Assembly (NCBI RefSeq): GCF_003589745.1
Contig: NZ_CP032364.1
Coordinates: 1,860,001 to 1,924,000 of the forward strand
Source of the DNA: Lachnoanaerobaculum umeaense
GTDB taxonomy: Bacteria > Bacillota > Clostridia > Lachnospirales > Lachnospiraceae
DNA length: 64,000 nucleotides
Direction of reading: 5' to 3'
Below the pieces are notes generated by a model. It did not search any database. It saw only the letters and a program-made list of their open reading frames with translations, and had not been told where the DNA came from. The position numbers were made by a program, and so were the translations under genes. Positions 45,633 through 54,412 of the stretch are shown piece by piece (the first letter of the stretch is position 1; each line of letters starts with the position of its first letter).

Positions 45633-46922
45633 ATTAATATAAAATCTTTAAATTCTTTTTATCACTTAACACTCGAAGATAGACACATTATACTCGCCGG
45701 CATAACTAATAGTTCCACTAAAACTGCTATCGCTAAAACTATAGGTAAAAACAAGTCTACTGTTTGTAAGGAAATTAAGTTGCATCGTAAGTTGACTCAC
45801 AGATGTAGTATGCCTCTTGAATGTAATAACTACAAGAAATGCCCTTTTGGACGTAAATGTACTACTGAATGTATACTTTTTTCTCCATTCTACTGCAAGA
45901 GGCGTGACCGCTCTCCCGGTGCCTGCAATGGCTGTAGTAATCGGAGGCATTGTCGCTTCGATAAGTATGACTATTCCCCACAAGATGCTTGGTTAGATTA
46001 TAGATATACACTAGTAGACTCTAGGCAGGGTGTGAATCTAACCGCAAAGCAGGCTAAAGATCTAGCCAATACTATAGCTCCTCTACTTAAACAAGGGCTA
46101 TCTCCATATCAGATACTTGCTTCACATCCTGAACTTGGTATATCTGAGAAAACACTGTACAACTACATAGAAGGTGAGGTGTTTCATGAGATAGCCGGTA
46201 TAACTGTCCTTGACCTTAGACGACAAGTCTCAAGAAAACCTTCAAAAAAGAAATCAAAGAAATTTAAAAAAAGAGCAGATAATAAACATCTGATTGGACG
46301 TACATATAATGATTATAAGATATACATTGATGACAATCCGAATGCTCTTATAACTCAAATGGATACAGTCTATAACGACGAAACCACTGGACCATTTATT
46401 CAGACTTTCAAATTTATTCCATCAGGCATCTTATTCGCACTCTATCAAACTGAAAAAACATCCTCTGCTATGAAAGATGGAGTAAATACATTAGAGACTA
46501 TTCTTGGCAAAGATGTATTTAGAAAATATGTAAATGTTTTACTAACTGATAGAGGTTCTGAATTTTATGCAGCAAAGGATATGGAAACAGATATGGATGG
46601 CTCCACACGCACTAGGATATTCTATTGTGATCCTATGCAATCAGGGCAGAAAGGTTCTCTTGAAAACAATCACATTCAACTACGCTATATCCTTCCAAAA
46701 CAAACAGATTTGAGATCTATTGGTTTAACGGATCAACATTCTCTTAATCTTGTTATAAGCCATATAAATTCTGCACCTGTTGAAAAATTTGGTGGCAAGA
46801 GTCCTTTAGAGGTGGCATCCTTCATGTACCATGATCTCTATGAAAAGCTGATGACATTTGGTATCAGAGAAATTGAAAAAGATAGGATTATTTTAAAACC
46901 CTATCTTCTGAAAAATAGATAA
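45633..46922 (+). CDS. IS30-family transposase with apparent AUU start
   Basis: 429 residues if read from ATT 45633. The frame is closed upstream by TAG 45594 and has no ATG, GTG or TTG before 45780, yet the helix-turn-helix (LTLEDRHIILAGI, TKTAIAKTIGKNKSTVCKEI) is encoded before 45780. AGAAAGG lies 5-6 nt before ATT 45633, so a rare AUU start that limits expression is the best reading. After a Cys-rich segment comes the DDE domain: ITQMDTVYND, LLTDRGSEFYAA and GQKGSLENNHIQLRYILPK give the Asp, Asp and Glu. It looks intact and possibly active. Confidence 0.87.
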   Translation: MNIKSLNSFYHLTLEDRHIILAGITNSSTKTAIAKTIGKNKSTVCKEIKLHRKLTHRCSMPLECNNYKKCPFGRKCTTECILFSPFYCKRRDRSPGACNGCSNRRHCRFDKYDYSPQDAWLDYRYTLVDSRQGVNLTAKQAKDLANTIAPLLKQGLSPYQILASHPELGISEKTLYNYIEGEVFHEIAGITVLDLRRQVSRKPSKKKSKKFKKRADNKHLIGRTYNDYKIYIDDNPNALITQMDTVYNDETTGPFIQTFKFIPSGILFALYQTEKTSSAMKDGVNTLETILGKDVFRKYVNVLLTDRGSEFYAAKDMETDMDGSTRTRIFYCDPMQSGQKGSLENNHIQLRYILPKQTDLRSIGLTDQHSLNLVISHINSAPVEKFGGKSPLEVASFMYHDLYEKLMTFGIREIEKDRIILKPYLLKNR

Positions 46923-47128
46923 CTCTAATTATAGGTAGCTGTCAGGGTGTCTCATAATGGTATCTTACAAGTGGAATTTAGTCCTACACTCAAAAAAAAT
47001 CGACTAAAGTCCGCTTACTTGTCATTCAAAAAAACGACTTATATGCACCTAAATAGCTCCATATAACACTTATATTGTAACACTTATTGCATCTTTATAG
47101 TAGTATAAATGCTATATTTCTTTGCTTT

Positions 47129-47148
47129 TGTAACACTAAATGCAACTT
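47129..47148 (-). repeat. Right terminal inverted repeat of the IS30 element
   Basis: Complement of AAGTTGCATTTAGTGTTACA. Related partial copies lie at 47076-47091 (same orientation) and 46970-46990 (opposite orientation, AAGTGGAATTTAGTCCTACAC). Confidence 0.75.
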
Positions 47149-47202
47149 ACATGATTTTACTTTTTTAAGTTGAATTAACATTTACACTTCAGCTAAAATT
47201 TA

Positions 47203-47241
47203 AAATGCACTTGAAAATAAACCTTATCTTCAAGTGCATTT
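47203..47241 (-). terminator. Terminator after the small membrane protein gene
   Basis: AAATGCACTTGAA pairs with TTCAAGTGCATTT (13 bp) around a 13-nt loop; TTAAATTTT follows on the minus strand. It ends the argF operon. Confidence 0.8.
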
Positions 47242-47243
47242 CT

Positions 47244-47531
47244 TTATAGATTCAAAAATCCTACAGTAGACATCAAAAGCATAAATAAAAATAATAGAAA
47301 CATTCCCATTGCTTTTAAAAAACTACACTTTAGATGTTCTTCATTCTTAAAGTATTTTACCGCATCCAATAAACAACTGATGGAAAACAGTAAAAAAATC
47401 AGTGGAAAAAATATTGCATATTTACTTGGTGATAAAAAAGCAAATACAACCATTATAATGATAACAAATGCCAAAATAACATGCAGTACATCCCTGATAA
47501 AAAGAAAACCCTGCTTCCTTCTACTTGTCAT
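47244..47531 (-). CDS. Small integral membrane protein of unknown function
   Basis: 95 residues with three hydrophobic helices (about 10-30, 37-55 and 70-93) separated by short basic loops ([11 protein letters not shown]). No motif or family is recognised. The ATG lies within the end of argF (11-nt overlap) and AAGGGAG directly precedes it, so translation is coupled to argF. A terminator follows immediately. Confidence 0.7.
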   Translation of the reverse strand: MTSRRKQGFLFIRDVLHVILAFVIIIMVVFAFLSPSKYAIFFPLIFLLFSISCLLDAVKYFKNEEHLKCSFLKAMGMFLLFLFMLLMSTVGFLNL

Positions 47532-48468
47532 CTCCCTTACCTAATGTAGCTACCATCACTGCCTTAATAGTATGCATACGGTTTTCAGCCTCATCGAATA
47601 CTACTGATTTTGCACTTTCAAAGACATCCTCAGTCACCTCATATCCCTTTATGGCTGGCAGACAGTGCATAAATATCGTACTTTCCTTTCCTGTTTTATT
47701 CATTAAATCAATATTGACTTGATAAGGTTTCAAAAGCTCAATCCTTTCTTTCGCCTTATCCTCTTCACCCATTGACACCCAAACATCTGTATATATTACA
47801 TCAGCATCCTTAACAGCATCTATATCTTCACTTATAGTGAGTTTTGCCCCGGAAGTTTTCGCATAGCCCTCACATAAATCCACCAGTTCCTTAAGCGGCC
47901 AAAGTGTTTTTGGTGCTAATACTGTCATATTTACACCAAGCTTTGTCATTCCAATCATCAGAGAGTTTGCCATATTGTTTCTGCCATCTCCAATATACAC
48001 AAAATTAAGTCCTTCTACCTTTCCAAAATGCTCCTTCATTGTAAGAAGATCTGCCAAAATCTGAGTCGGATGATATTCATCTGTAAGTCCGTTCCATACC
48101 GGCACACCTGCATACTTTGCCAATTCTTCCAATGTGGAATGTTTAAAGCCTCTAAACTCTATTCCATCAAACATCCTTCCAAGTACCCTTGCAGTATCTG
48201 CAACACTCTCCTTATGTCCAAGCTGTATATCATCTTTACCAAGATACTCAGGGAATGCTCCCTCATCTCTTGCTCCTACAACAAAGGCACATCTTGTCCT
48301 TGTTGAGGGCTTTTCAAATAAAAGAGCTATATTTTTACCCTTTAATCTGTCTCCGTTAATACCTTTTTTCTTATCCGCCTTAAGTTTTGCTGATAAATCC
48401 AGTAAATACGCTATCTCTTCTCTTGAAAAATCCTTTAAAGTCAGAAAATGTCTTCCAAATAAATTCAT
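47521..48468 (-). CDS. argF: Ornithine carbamoyltransferase
   Basis: 315 residues from ATG 48468, with AAAGGGG 7 nt upstream. Forms citrulline from ornithine and carbamoyl phosphate. Motifs: [12 protein letters not shown] (carbamoyl phosphate), [24 protein letters not shown] (ornithine SMG loop) and FMHCLPA. The anabolic name argF is preferred over arcB because no other deiminase-pathway genes are near and an ARG-box-like site overlaps its promoter, but the sequence alone does not decide. Confidence 0.93.
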   Translation of the reverse strand: MNLFGRHFLTLKDFSREEIAYLLDLSAKLKADKKKGINGDRLKGKNIALLFEKPSTRTRCAFVVGARDEGAFPEYLGKDDIQLGHKESVADTARVLGRMFDGIEFRGFKHSTLEELAKYAGVPVWNGLTDEYHPTQILADLLTMKEHFGKVEGLNFVYIGDGRNNMANSLMIGMTKLGVNMTVLAPKTLWPLKELVDLCEGYAKTSGAKLTISEDIDAVKDADVIYTDVWVSMGEEDKAKERIELLKPYQVNIDLMNKTGKESTIFMHCLPAIKGYEVTEDVFESAKSVVFDEAENRMHTIKAVMVATLGKGDDK

Positions 48469-48496
48469 AAATATACCCCTTTCTTGATATTTCAAC

Positions 48497-48537
48497 AGTA
48501 TATCATATAAATATTAATTTGTCTGCATAAAAATTCA
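48497..48537 (-). promoter_or_regulatory. argF promoter with ARG-box-like operator
   Basis: Minus strand: -35 CAGACA (48525-48520), 17-bp spacer, -10 TATACT (48502-48497). TGAATTTTTATGCA (48537-48524) matches the ArgR/AhrC half-site pattern TGAATWWWWATTCA at 13 of 14 positions and abuts the -35, so repression by arginine is plausible. Confidence 0.55.
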
Positions 48538-48539
48538 AA

Positions 48540-49322
48540 TCATTTTCTTCTCTGTCTAAAAACTTCATACATAAGTATACTACCTGCCACTGCTGCATTC
48601 AAAGACTCAACCTTGCCAAGCATAGGAATTTTCACCTTGTTTTCCACAATATCCAATATTTCCTTTGATATTCCTGCTGCCTCGTTTCCTATTATGAATG
48701 CAGTATCTTTTGTATAATCCATACAATCATATTCTATGGCTCCTTCAAGACTGCTTGCATAAATATCTATTTTTTTCGAATAAAGCTTTGCTACAGTTTC
48801 TTTTAAGTCTTTCACATATATGAATGGAACTCTAAAAATAGAACCCATAGTAGAACGAATAACCTTGGGATTATATATATCAACAGTAGTTTCATTCATT
48901 ATAATTCCAGTAATTCCGGCTCCCTCACCTGCTCTGACCAATGTTCCCAAATTGCCCGGATCCTGCAAACTGTCCAATATAAGTAGATTATGTGGATCAT
49001 CTTTCGTTCTCAAAATATCATCCAGTGTATATTCTTTTCTCTTTGCAACAGCCATTACTCCTTGTGGCGTCTTGGTATCAGATATTGATTCAAATATTCT
49101 ATCACTTACTGTTTCATATTGAGGGTATATTTCAGATAGTAAGTCCTTATTTTCAGCTTCAAAGTTTTCGCCTACATAAACATCCAATATCTCATCTCTT
49201 TGCAGCTCTCTAAACATTCTAATACCCTCAATAATATAGGCATTTTGCTTTTTTCTGGCACTACTTTTTTTTATCAATGCCGCCAAATCTTTTATCTTTT
49301 TATTTCCTGATGAAGTAATCAT
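48540..49322 (-). CDS. SpoU (TrmH) family RNA 2'-O-methyltransferase
   Basis: 260 residues. N-terminal substrate-binding L30e-like domain (about 1-95, AYIIEGIRMFREL), then the knotted SPOUT domain: LQDPGNLGTLVRAGEGAG, VIRSTMGSIFRVPF, FIIGNEAAGISKEI and IPMLGKVESLNAAVAGSILMYE. These families methylate ribose in 23S rRNA or tRNA. It is closest to RlmB/YsgA-like proteins with the RNA-binding domain; the target base is not deducible. It lies 23 nt after nadE. Confidence 0.9.
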   Translation of the reverse strand: MITSSGNKKIKDLAALIKKSSARKKQNAYIIEGIRMFRELQRDEILDVYVGENFEAENKDLLSEIYPQYETVSDRIFESISDTKTPQGVMAVAKRKEYTLDDILRTKDDPHNLLILDSLQDPGNLGTLVRAGEGAGITGIIMNETTVDIYNPKVIRSTMGSIFRVPFIYVKDLKETVAKLYSKKIDIYASSLEGAIEYDCMDYTKDTAFIIGNEAAGISKEILDIVENKVKIPMLGKVESLNAAVAGSILMYEVFRQRRK

Positions 49323-49345
49323 TATCTTCTCCTATATACTTCCAC

Positions 49346-51277
49346 TCAGATATTTATATTTTCCAAATCCTTTAGCCACAATGCTCTGCTGGCATCACTT
49401 GGCATTCTAAGATCTCCCCTTGGAGATATTGCTATACTTCCAACTTTCGGACCGTCAGGCAATGCAGATCTTTTAAACTGCTGTGCAAAAAATCTTGAAT
49501 AGAACACATTTAACCATTTAGCTATTGTTTCAGCATCATACTGATCTTTAAATGCCCTTTTTGCCATCATATATATCTTAGAAGGCATAAAGCCAAAACG
49601 CAGTGCATTGTATAAAAAGAAATCATGTAACTCATAAGGTCCTACCAAGTCCTCTGTCTTTTGTACTATCTTACCATTCTCCGGCGGTAAAAGTTCAGGT
49701 GAAACCGGTGTATCCAAAATATCATACAATATATTCGCTATCCTCTTATCCTCAGTAGTATCTGCATAATAGTTAACCAGATGTCTCACCAATGTTTTTG
49801 GAATAGATGCATTGACACCATACATCGACATATGATCACCATTATAGGTTGCCCATCCAAGTACCAGCTCTGATAAATCACCGGTACCTACCACCAGACC
49901 ATTGTCTCTGTTGGCAATATCCATAAGGATCTGTGTCCTCTCTCTTGCCTGTGCATTCTCATATGTAATATTCTTTACAGTTATATCATGCTTGATATCC
50001 AAAAAATGCCTCTTTATAGACTCTACTATAGAAATCTCTTCAAGTGTAGCACCAAAACTCTTTGTAAGTTCACAAGCATTATTATAGGTTCTGTCTGTAG
50101 TTCCAAAGCCCGGCATTGTAATAGCCTTTATACCACTTTTATCAAATCCTAACATCTCATATGTCTTTGCACATACAAGCAGTGCCAAAGTTGAATCAAG
50201 ACCTCCTGAGATTCCAAGAATGACATTCTTTGCTCCTGTATGCAGCATTCTCTTTTTCAATCCAAGTGCCTGTATTGTAAGAATTTCCTCACATCTTTCC
50301 TTTCTCTTTGATATATCATCCGGTACAAATGGTTTTGGATCAAATGTCCTTATCAGCTCAAATTCTTCATTCTCAAGCTCAAACTCCATTTTAAAATAAT
50401 CTTTTTTATAATAATCAGAGTCATCATCTATTTTGAATGTGGTCTGTTTTCTTCGTTCCATATTGAGTCGATTTACATCTATCTCTATCCTTACAGCCTC
50501 ATTTTTAAATCTGGTACTTTCCGCCAAAATCTTACCATTTTCTGCTATTATTCCTTGTCCTCCGAATACCAAATCTTGAGTTGACTCACCTTCACCGGCA
50601 TTTGCATAGATATAACTACATATAAGCCTCTTTGAATGATTGCTTATCAAACTGTCTCTATATGACTTTTTACCAACTATATCATTTGATGCGGAAGCAT
50701 TGATAATAACATTTGCACCTGCAAGTGCATGTGCTATACTTGGGGGATTCGCAACCCAAAGATCTTCACATACTTCACCTGCTATAACAAGTTCCGGAAT
50801 ATTTGAGCAATGGAATAATATTTTTGATCCCATAGGAATTACATCGTCAAATAATTCTACCCACACAGGATTCTCAAATCCTCTGTTAAAATATCTCTCC
50901 TCGTAAAATTCTCCATAGTTTGGCAAATTAATCTTATTTATAAGTCCAAGAAGTTCTCCATTTGATATTGCTGCCACTACATTATACAATTTTCCACTAT
51001 AATCCCAAGGCAAACCTATAAATACAAGTGATTTATGTCCCTTTGTAAAATCAACTATCTCTTTTAGAGCCTTCTTAGCCTCTCTAATGAGTATATCTTG
51101 AAAAAACAAGTCATTACATGTATATGCCGTCAAACAAAGCTCAGGAAAAACTATTATACCACTCTTGTTTTCCCATTCCTTTTCTATAGCTTTTTTTATA
51201 CTTTCCTTATTAAACTCTACATCACCTACCTTAATATCAGGTGACACACTTGAAACTCTTATAAAACCGTCTTTCAT
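49346..51277 (-). CDS. nadE: Glutamine-dependent NAD+ synthetase
   Basis: 643 residues. N-terminal nitrilase-type glutaminase (about 1-300) with the Glu in FPELCLTAYT, Lys in LINKINLPNYG and Cys in IAGEVCEDLW; C-terminal synthetase (about 330-643) with the PP-loop GISGGLDSTLALL. It converts deamido-NAD to NAD using glutamine nitrogen. The two-domain form is common in Clostridia. GAGAAAAT precedes the ATG, which overlaps the HD gene by 4 nt. Confidence 0.96.
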   Translation of the reverse strand: MKDGFIRVSSVSPDIKVGDVEFNKESIKKAIEKEWENKSGIIVFPELCLTAYTCNDLFFQDILIREAKKALKEIVDFTKGHKSLVFIGLPWDYSGKLYNVVAAISNGELLGLINKINLPNYGEFYEERYFNRGFENPVWVELFDDVIPMGSKILFHCSNIPELVIAGEVCEDLWVANPPSIAHALAGANVIINASASNDIVGKKSYRDSLISNHSKRLICSYIYANAGEGESTQDLVFGGQGIIAENGKILAESTRFKNEAVRIEIDVNRLNMERRKQTTFKIDDDSDYYKKDYFKMEFELENEEFELIRTFDPKPFVPDDISKRKERCEEILTIQALGLKKRMLHTGAKNVILGISGGLDSTLALLVCAKTYEMLGFDKSGIKAITMPGFGTTDRTYNNACELTKSFGATLEEISIVESIKRHFLDIKHDITVKNITYENAQARERTQILMDIANRDNGLVVGTGDLSELVLGWATYNGDHMSMYGVNASIPKTLVRHLVNYYADTTEDKRIANILYDILDTPVSPELLPPENGKIVQKTEDLVGPYELHDFFLYNALRFGFMPSKIYMMAKRAFKDQYDAETIAKWLNVFYSRFFAQQFKRSALPDGPKVGSIAISPRGDLRMPSDASRALWLKDLENINI

Positions 51278-51822
51278 ATTTTCTCTTTCACATCTCCAAA
51301 AACAAAATTACAAAGTCCTTCATATTCCTTGTAAAACACATTATCTTTCAAGTCTTTCAATGCCTCCAAAATTCCATAGTAGTACTTCCCTTGCTTTACC
51401 TTGTCTTTTTCATTGAACCTTAATAAAAACTCATCTCCCAAGCTTAGATAATCTCTTGCAGAATTTCTGATATTCGACAATTTATCTCCTAAAGCTATCA
51501 TCTTAACCTCTATCGGTTCATTTATCAAAGTATCTAATGTATTCATCTTCCTTTCAATCCATGACTTTGACTTATCCTCTGATTCTTTTGCTACCATAGA
51601 TGCAACCCTCTCACCAAAATTTCTCTTGATTTCCTCTATAGTTACAGACGTATCCTCTACAGTATCATGCAGTAAGGCTGCTACTCTTACCTCTTCATCA
51701 TCAGTCATGAGAGATACTATAGTGCATACCTCAAGAGGATGATTGATATATGGTACTGTGCTACCTTTTCTAACTTGACCTTCATGTGCCTTTATTGCAA
51801 ATTCTACTGCTTTTTCTATCAT
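51274..51822 (-). CDS. HD-domain phosphohydrolase (RelA/SpoT hydrolase-like)
   Basis: 182 residues. HD metal motif: AHEGQVRKGSTVPYINHP (first His), ALLHDTVEDT (His-Asp and Glu-Asp), and GDKLSNIRNSARDY (final Asp). These match the (p)ppGpp hydrolase domain of RSH proteins, without synthetase or regulatory domains, as in small alarmone hydrolases. Hydrolysis of ppGpp or another nucleotide is inferred. AAAGGAG precedes the ATG. It is the first gene before nadE, overlapping it by 4 nt. Confidence 0.85.
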   Translation of the reverse strand: MIEKAVEFAIKAHEGQVRKGSTVPYINHPLEVCTIVSLMTDDEEVRVAALLHDTVEDTSVTIEEIKRNFGERVASMVAKESEDKSKSWIERKMNTLDTLINEPIEVKMIALGDKLSNIRNSARDYLSLGDEFLLRFNEKDKVKQGKYYYGILEALKDLKDNVFYKEYEGLCNFVFGDVKEKI

Positions 51823-51868
51823 ATTAACTCCTTTGCCCTATTATATTTATATTATGTGCAATTTTAAC

Positions 51869-51897
51869 TTGAAGTTTCTTTTTAAGTCTGTTATTCT
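51869..51897 (+). promoter_or_regulatory. Promoter of the plus-strand surface protein gene
   Basis: -35 TTGAAG (51869-51874), 17-bp spacer, -10 TATTCT (51892-51897), 40 bp before the ATG at 51938, inside the 115-nt divergent gap with the HD gene. Confidence 0.6.
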
Positions 51898-51937
51898 AGT
51901 CAAAGATTGCTTGTACAAGTGAAAGTGAGGAAAATCT

Positions 51938-52717
51938 ATGTCAGATGAAGTTAATGTAAATGAAAAACCTAAAAAAAGTAAGTTTTCAAAACTCAAGTAT
52001 ATAATAGCATTTATATTCGTAAATGTAATCATATTTTTTGTTGTAACCTCACAGCCGAAGTTTGAACTTTCTATAGTGGAGAATCCTGATTCAAGGTCTG
52101 TAGAAATCAGAGTTACTCAAAAGAGTTTCTTTCCTTTGCAGAGTTTTACAATGACTCTTGATGAGGCACCTCTCTCCTATACCAAAAATGGTAATACCTA
52201 TGTGGCTACAGCAACACATAACGGTACATTAGAGATTGTAGCTACAAATCTTAATACTATGTCTCAAACCATATATGATAGAATAGACAGTATTGACTCT
52301 ACAGCACCAACCATATTTGCTCAACTGGTAAAAAAGGGGATTCTAAATATAACTTTTGAGGACGGACACTCCGATATTGACTATGATAGCATATATGCAA
52401 TAGACAGTAATGATAAAAAGCTGAAGCCTTCAAAAATAGATGAGGAAGGCGGTAGAGCAACATTTGAATTTGATACATATTCTATAAAAGCATATGTTTC
52501 CGATACTGCCGGAAATGAGGGTGAGGTTGAATTTAACAATAGTGAAGTAAATCAAACCAAACTTGTTTCTGCTGAAGGTACTGAAATAAATGATATTCCG
52601 GTTGAAGAACAGGAAAATAATCAGAACGATCTTTCTGATGAAACTACTTTTGATGTTGGAAATCTAAATGAGAAACCACCAAAGCAAAATGATGACTATC
52701 TATATGAAAAACATTAA
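51938..52717 (+). CDS. Single-pass membrane protein with extracellular beta domain
   Basis: 259 residues, plus strand. A Lys-rich cytoplasmic tip, one transmembrane helix (about 24-43), then strands resembling Ig-like folds (FTMTLDEAPLSYTKNGNTY, about 70-95; AYVSDTAGNEGEVEF, about 187-202) and an acidic Asn/Gln/Glu-rich tail. The DTAGNEG phrase is common in bacterial Ig-like surface domains. No enzyme motif; function unknown. GTGAGG precedes the ATG; promoter and terminator make it a single-gene unit. Confidence 0.8.
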   Translation: MSDEVNVNEKPKKSKFSKLKYIIAFIFVNVIIFFVVTSQPKFELSIVENPDSRSVEIRVTQKSFFPLQSFTMTLDEAPLSYTKNGNTYVATATHNGTLEIVATNLNTMSQTIYDRIDSIDSTAPTIFAQLVKKGILNITFEDGHSDIDYDSIYAIDSNDKKLKPSKIDEEGGRATFEFDTYSIKAYVSDTAGNEGEVEFNNSEVNQTKLVSAEGTEINDIPVEEQENNQNDLSDETTFDVGNLNEKPPKQNDDYLYEKH

Positions 52718-52723
52718 TATAAT

Positions 52724-52755
52724 AAAAACTCCATTCCAAACGGTCTGGAGTTTTT
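52724..52755. terminator. Bidirectional terminator between converging genes
   Basis: AAAAACTCCA pairs with TGGAGTTTTT around a 12-nt loop; TTTTTT follows on the plus strand and A-rich sequence gives a T run on the minus strand. It ends both the 51938 gene and the long trmL-end operon. Confidence 0.88.
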
Positions 52756-52757
52756 TA

Positions 52758-53255
52758 TTATTTATATGTCAGTCTATGTAATTCTCCTGTCAGTTGCATC
52801 TTCTCAAATCCGTTTTGCGATAATGCTTCATATAGAATAATAGCTACCGAATTTGATAAATTCAAACTTCTGATATCTCCCCACATAGGTATTCTGATAC
52901 ATTTATCCTCATTATCTGAAAGAATCTCCTCAGGTATACCGGCACTTTCCTTTCCAAACATTATATAATCATCAGGATTATACTTAGCTTCCTTATAGGT
53001 ATGATGTGCCTTAGTAGTAGCAAAATACATATGCTCCTTTGCCGCAAGATTTTTTTCATAAAAATCTTCAAGATCTGAATATATATTAATATCCAACTTA
53101 TCCCAGTAGTCCATACCTGCACGCTTTATCTGCTTTTCATTGATTCTAAAACCTAGAGGTTCGATAAGATGTAGTCTTGTATTTGTCGCAACGCAGCTTC
53201 TACCAATATTACCGGTATTTGCAGGTATCTCAGGCTCAAGTAAAACTATATTCAT
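52758..53255 (-). CDS. trmL: tRNA (cytidine(34)-2'-O)-methyltransferase
   Basis: 165 residues, minimal SPOUT enzyme lacking a separate RNA domain, as in TrmL. It methylates the ribose of the wobble base in tRNA-Leu. Motifs: IVLLEPEIPANTGNIGRSC, LIEPLGFRI, IMFGKESAGIPEEIL and IPMWGDIRSLNLSNSVAI. It overlaps the aminotransferase by 4 nt. Confidence 0.94.
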   Translation of the reverse strand: MNIVLLEPEIPANTGNIGRSCVATNTRLHLIEPLGFRINEKQIKRAGMDYWDKLDINIYSDLEDFYEKNLAAKEHMYFATTKAHHTYKEAKYNPDDYIMFGKESAGIPEEILSDNEDKCIRIPMWGDIRSLNLSNSVAIILYEALSQNGFEKMQLTGELHRLTYK

Positions 53256-54412
53256 GAAAGACTCCTTACAAATTTTTCAATTCTTGAAATTGCTTCCTTA
53301 AGTCTCTCCATGGAGTAAGCATACGATACTCTTACATATCCCTCTCCGCTATCGCCAAAAGCTGTTCCCGGTACTATGGCAATCTTTTGTTCTTCCAAAA
53401 GTTTTGTTGCAAATTCTTCTGATGTCATATTGAATTTTTTTATACTTGGAAATACATAAAACGCACCTTGTGGTTCGAAACAGGTCATACCAAGCTCTTC
53501 GAATCGGTGCAGCAAGTATCTTCTTCTTTGGTTGTAAGATTCTCTCATTTTTGCTACCTCTATATCACCATGTATCAGTGCTTCCACTGCTGCATATTGA
53601 CTTGTAGTAGGAGCACACATTATAGCGTACTGGTGAATTTTTGTCATCTGAGCAATTATTTCCTTTGGACCTGTGGCATACCCAAGTCTCCAACCTGTCA
53701 TAGCATATGATTTTGAAAAACCGTTTATCAAAATAGTTCTTTCCTTCATACCCTCTATTTGTACTATTGAGGCATGCTCTCCCTCATATGTAAGCTCACA
53801 GTATATCTCATCAGAAATCACATATAAATCCTTCTCTATACATACTTTAGCTATGTCTTTTAATTCATCTATATTTAATATAGAACCGGTAGGATTGTTG
53901 GGAAAAGGTAAAATAAGTATTTTTGTTTTATCAGTAATCTTTTCAAGAATCTGATCTGCCTTTAATTTAAAGCCATCCTCTGCTTTTAAATCTATTATTA
54001 CCGGATTTCCGCCTGCAAGTATTGTACAAGGCTCATAGGATACATATGAAGGCTGTGGTATCAGCACTTCATCATCACTATCAATCATTGCTCTAAGGGC
54101 TATATCAATACCCTCAGATCCTCCCACTGTAATAATCATTTCATCTTTTGGGTCATACTCTACATTAAGTTTTCTAATGAGATATTTTCTGATTTCTTCT
54201 CTAAGCTCCATCAAACCTGAGTTTGATGTGTAGAAAGTCTTTCCCTTTTCTAGAGAATATATACCTGCATCCCTTATAAAATATGGCGTATCAAAATCAG
54301 GCTCACCCACACCTAAGGATATAGCATCCTCCATAGTATTTACTATATCAAAAAACTTTCTGATACCTGAAGGTTTTATTGATTTTATTTTTTTTGATAT
54401 CGGGTCTCTCAT
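53252..54412 (-). CDS. PLP-dependent aminotransferase, class I/II
   Basis: 386 residues. Fold-type I aspartate aminotransferase family: GVGEPDFDTP, FPNNPTGS, VISDEIYCELTYEG, the PLP Lys in INGFSKSYAMTGWRLGY (near 231) and RVSYA with the carboxylate Arg. It resembles PatA/AraT-like enzymes acting on aromatic or broad amino acids. The gene next upstream is an Lrp/AsnC regulator overlapping by 4 nt, a frequent Clostridia pair, so control by amino acids is inferred. Exact substrate uncertain. Confidence 0.9.
   Translation of the reverse strand: MRDPISKKIKSIKPSGIRKFFDIVNTMEDAISLGVGEPDFDTPYFIRDAGIYSLEKGKTFYTSNSGLMELREEIRKYLIRKLNVEYDPKDEMIITVGGSEGIDIALRAMIDSDDEVLIPQPSYVSYEPCTILAGGNPVIIDLKAEDGFKLKADQILEKITDKTKILILPFPNNPTGSILNIDELKDIAKVCIEKDLYVISDEIYCELTYEGEHASIVQIEGMKERTILINGFSKSYAMTGWRLGYATGPKEIIAQMTKIHQYAIMCAPTTSQYAAVEALIHGDIEVAKMRESYNQRRRYLLHRFEELGMTCFEPQGAFYVFPSIKKFNMTSEEFATKLLEEQKIAIVPGTAFGDSGEGYVRVSYAYSMERLKEAISRIEKFVRSLS

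Larger units (their letters stand above)
45542..47148 (+). mobile_element. IS30-family insertion sequence
   Basis: About 1.6 kb, containing one transposase gene. Proposed ends are a 20-bp inverted repeat (AAGTTGCATTTAGTCTTACA at the left, complement at the right, 19/20 match). Partial copies of the same motif recur inside both ends. A shorter inner inverted repeat (GACAGCTACC 45611-45620, GGTAGCTGTC 46935-46944) closely flanks the gene, and a 1.33-kb element bounded by it cannot be excluded. No target duplication was convincing. The 46923-47128 stretch holds no gene. Confidence 0.75.

Noticed and set aside
45535..47155. Target-site duplication for the IS30 element
   Set aside because: Bases next to the outer repeats (TTA at left, ACA at right) do not match convincingly, and true ends are not certain.
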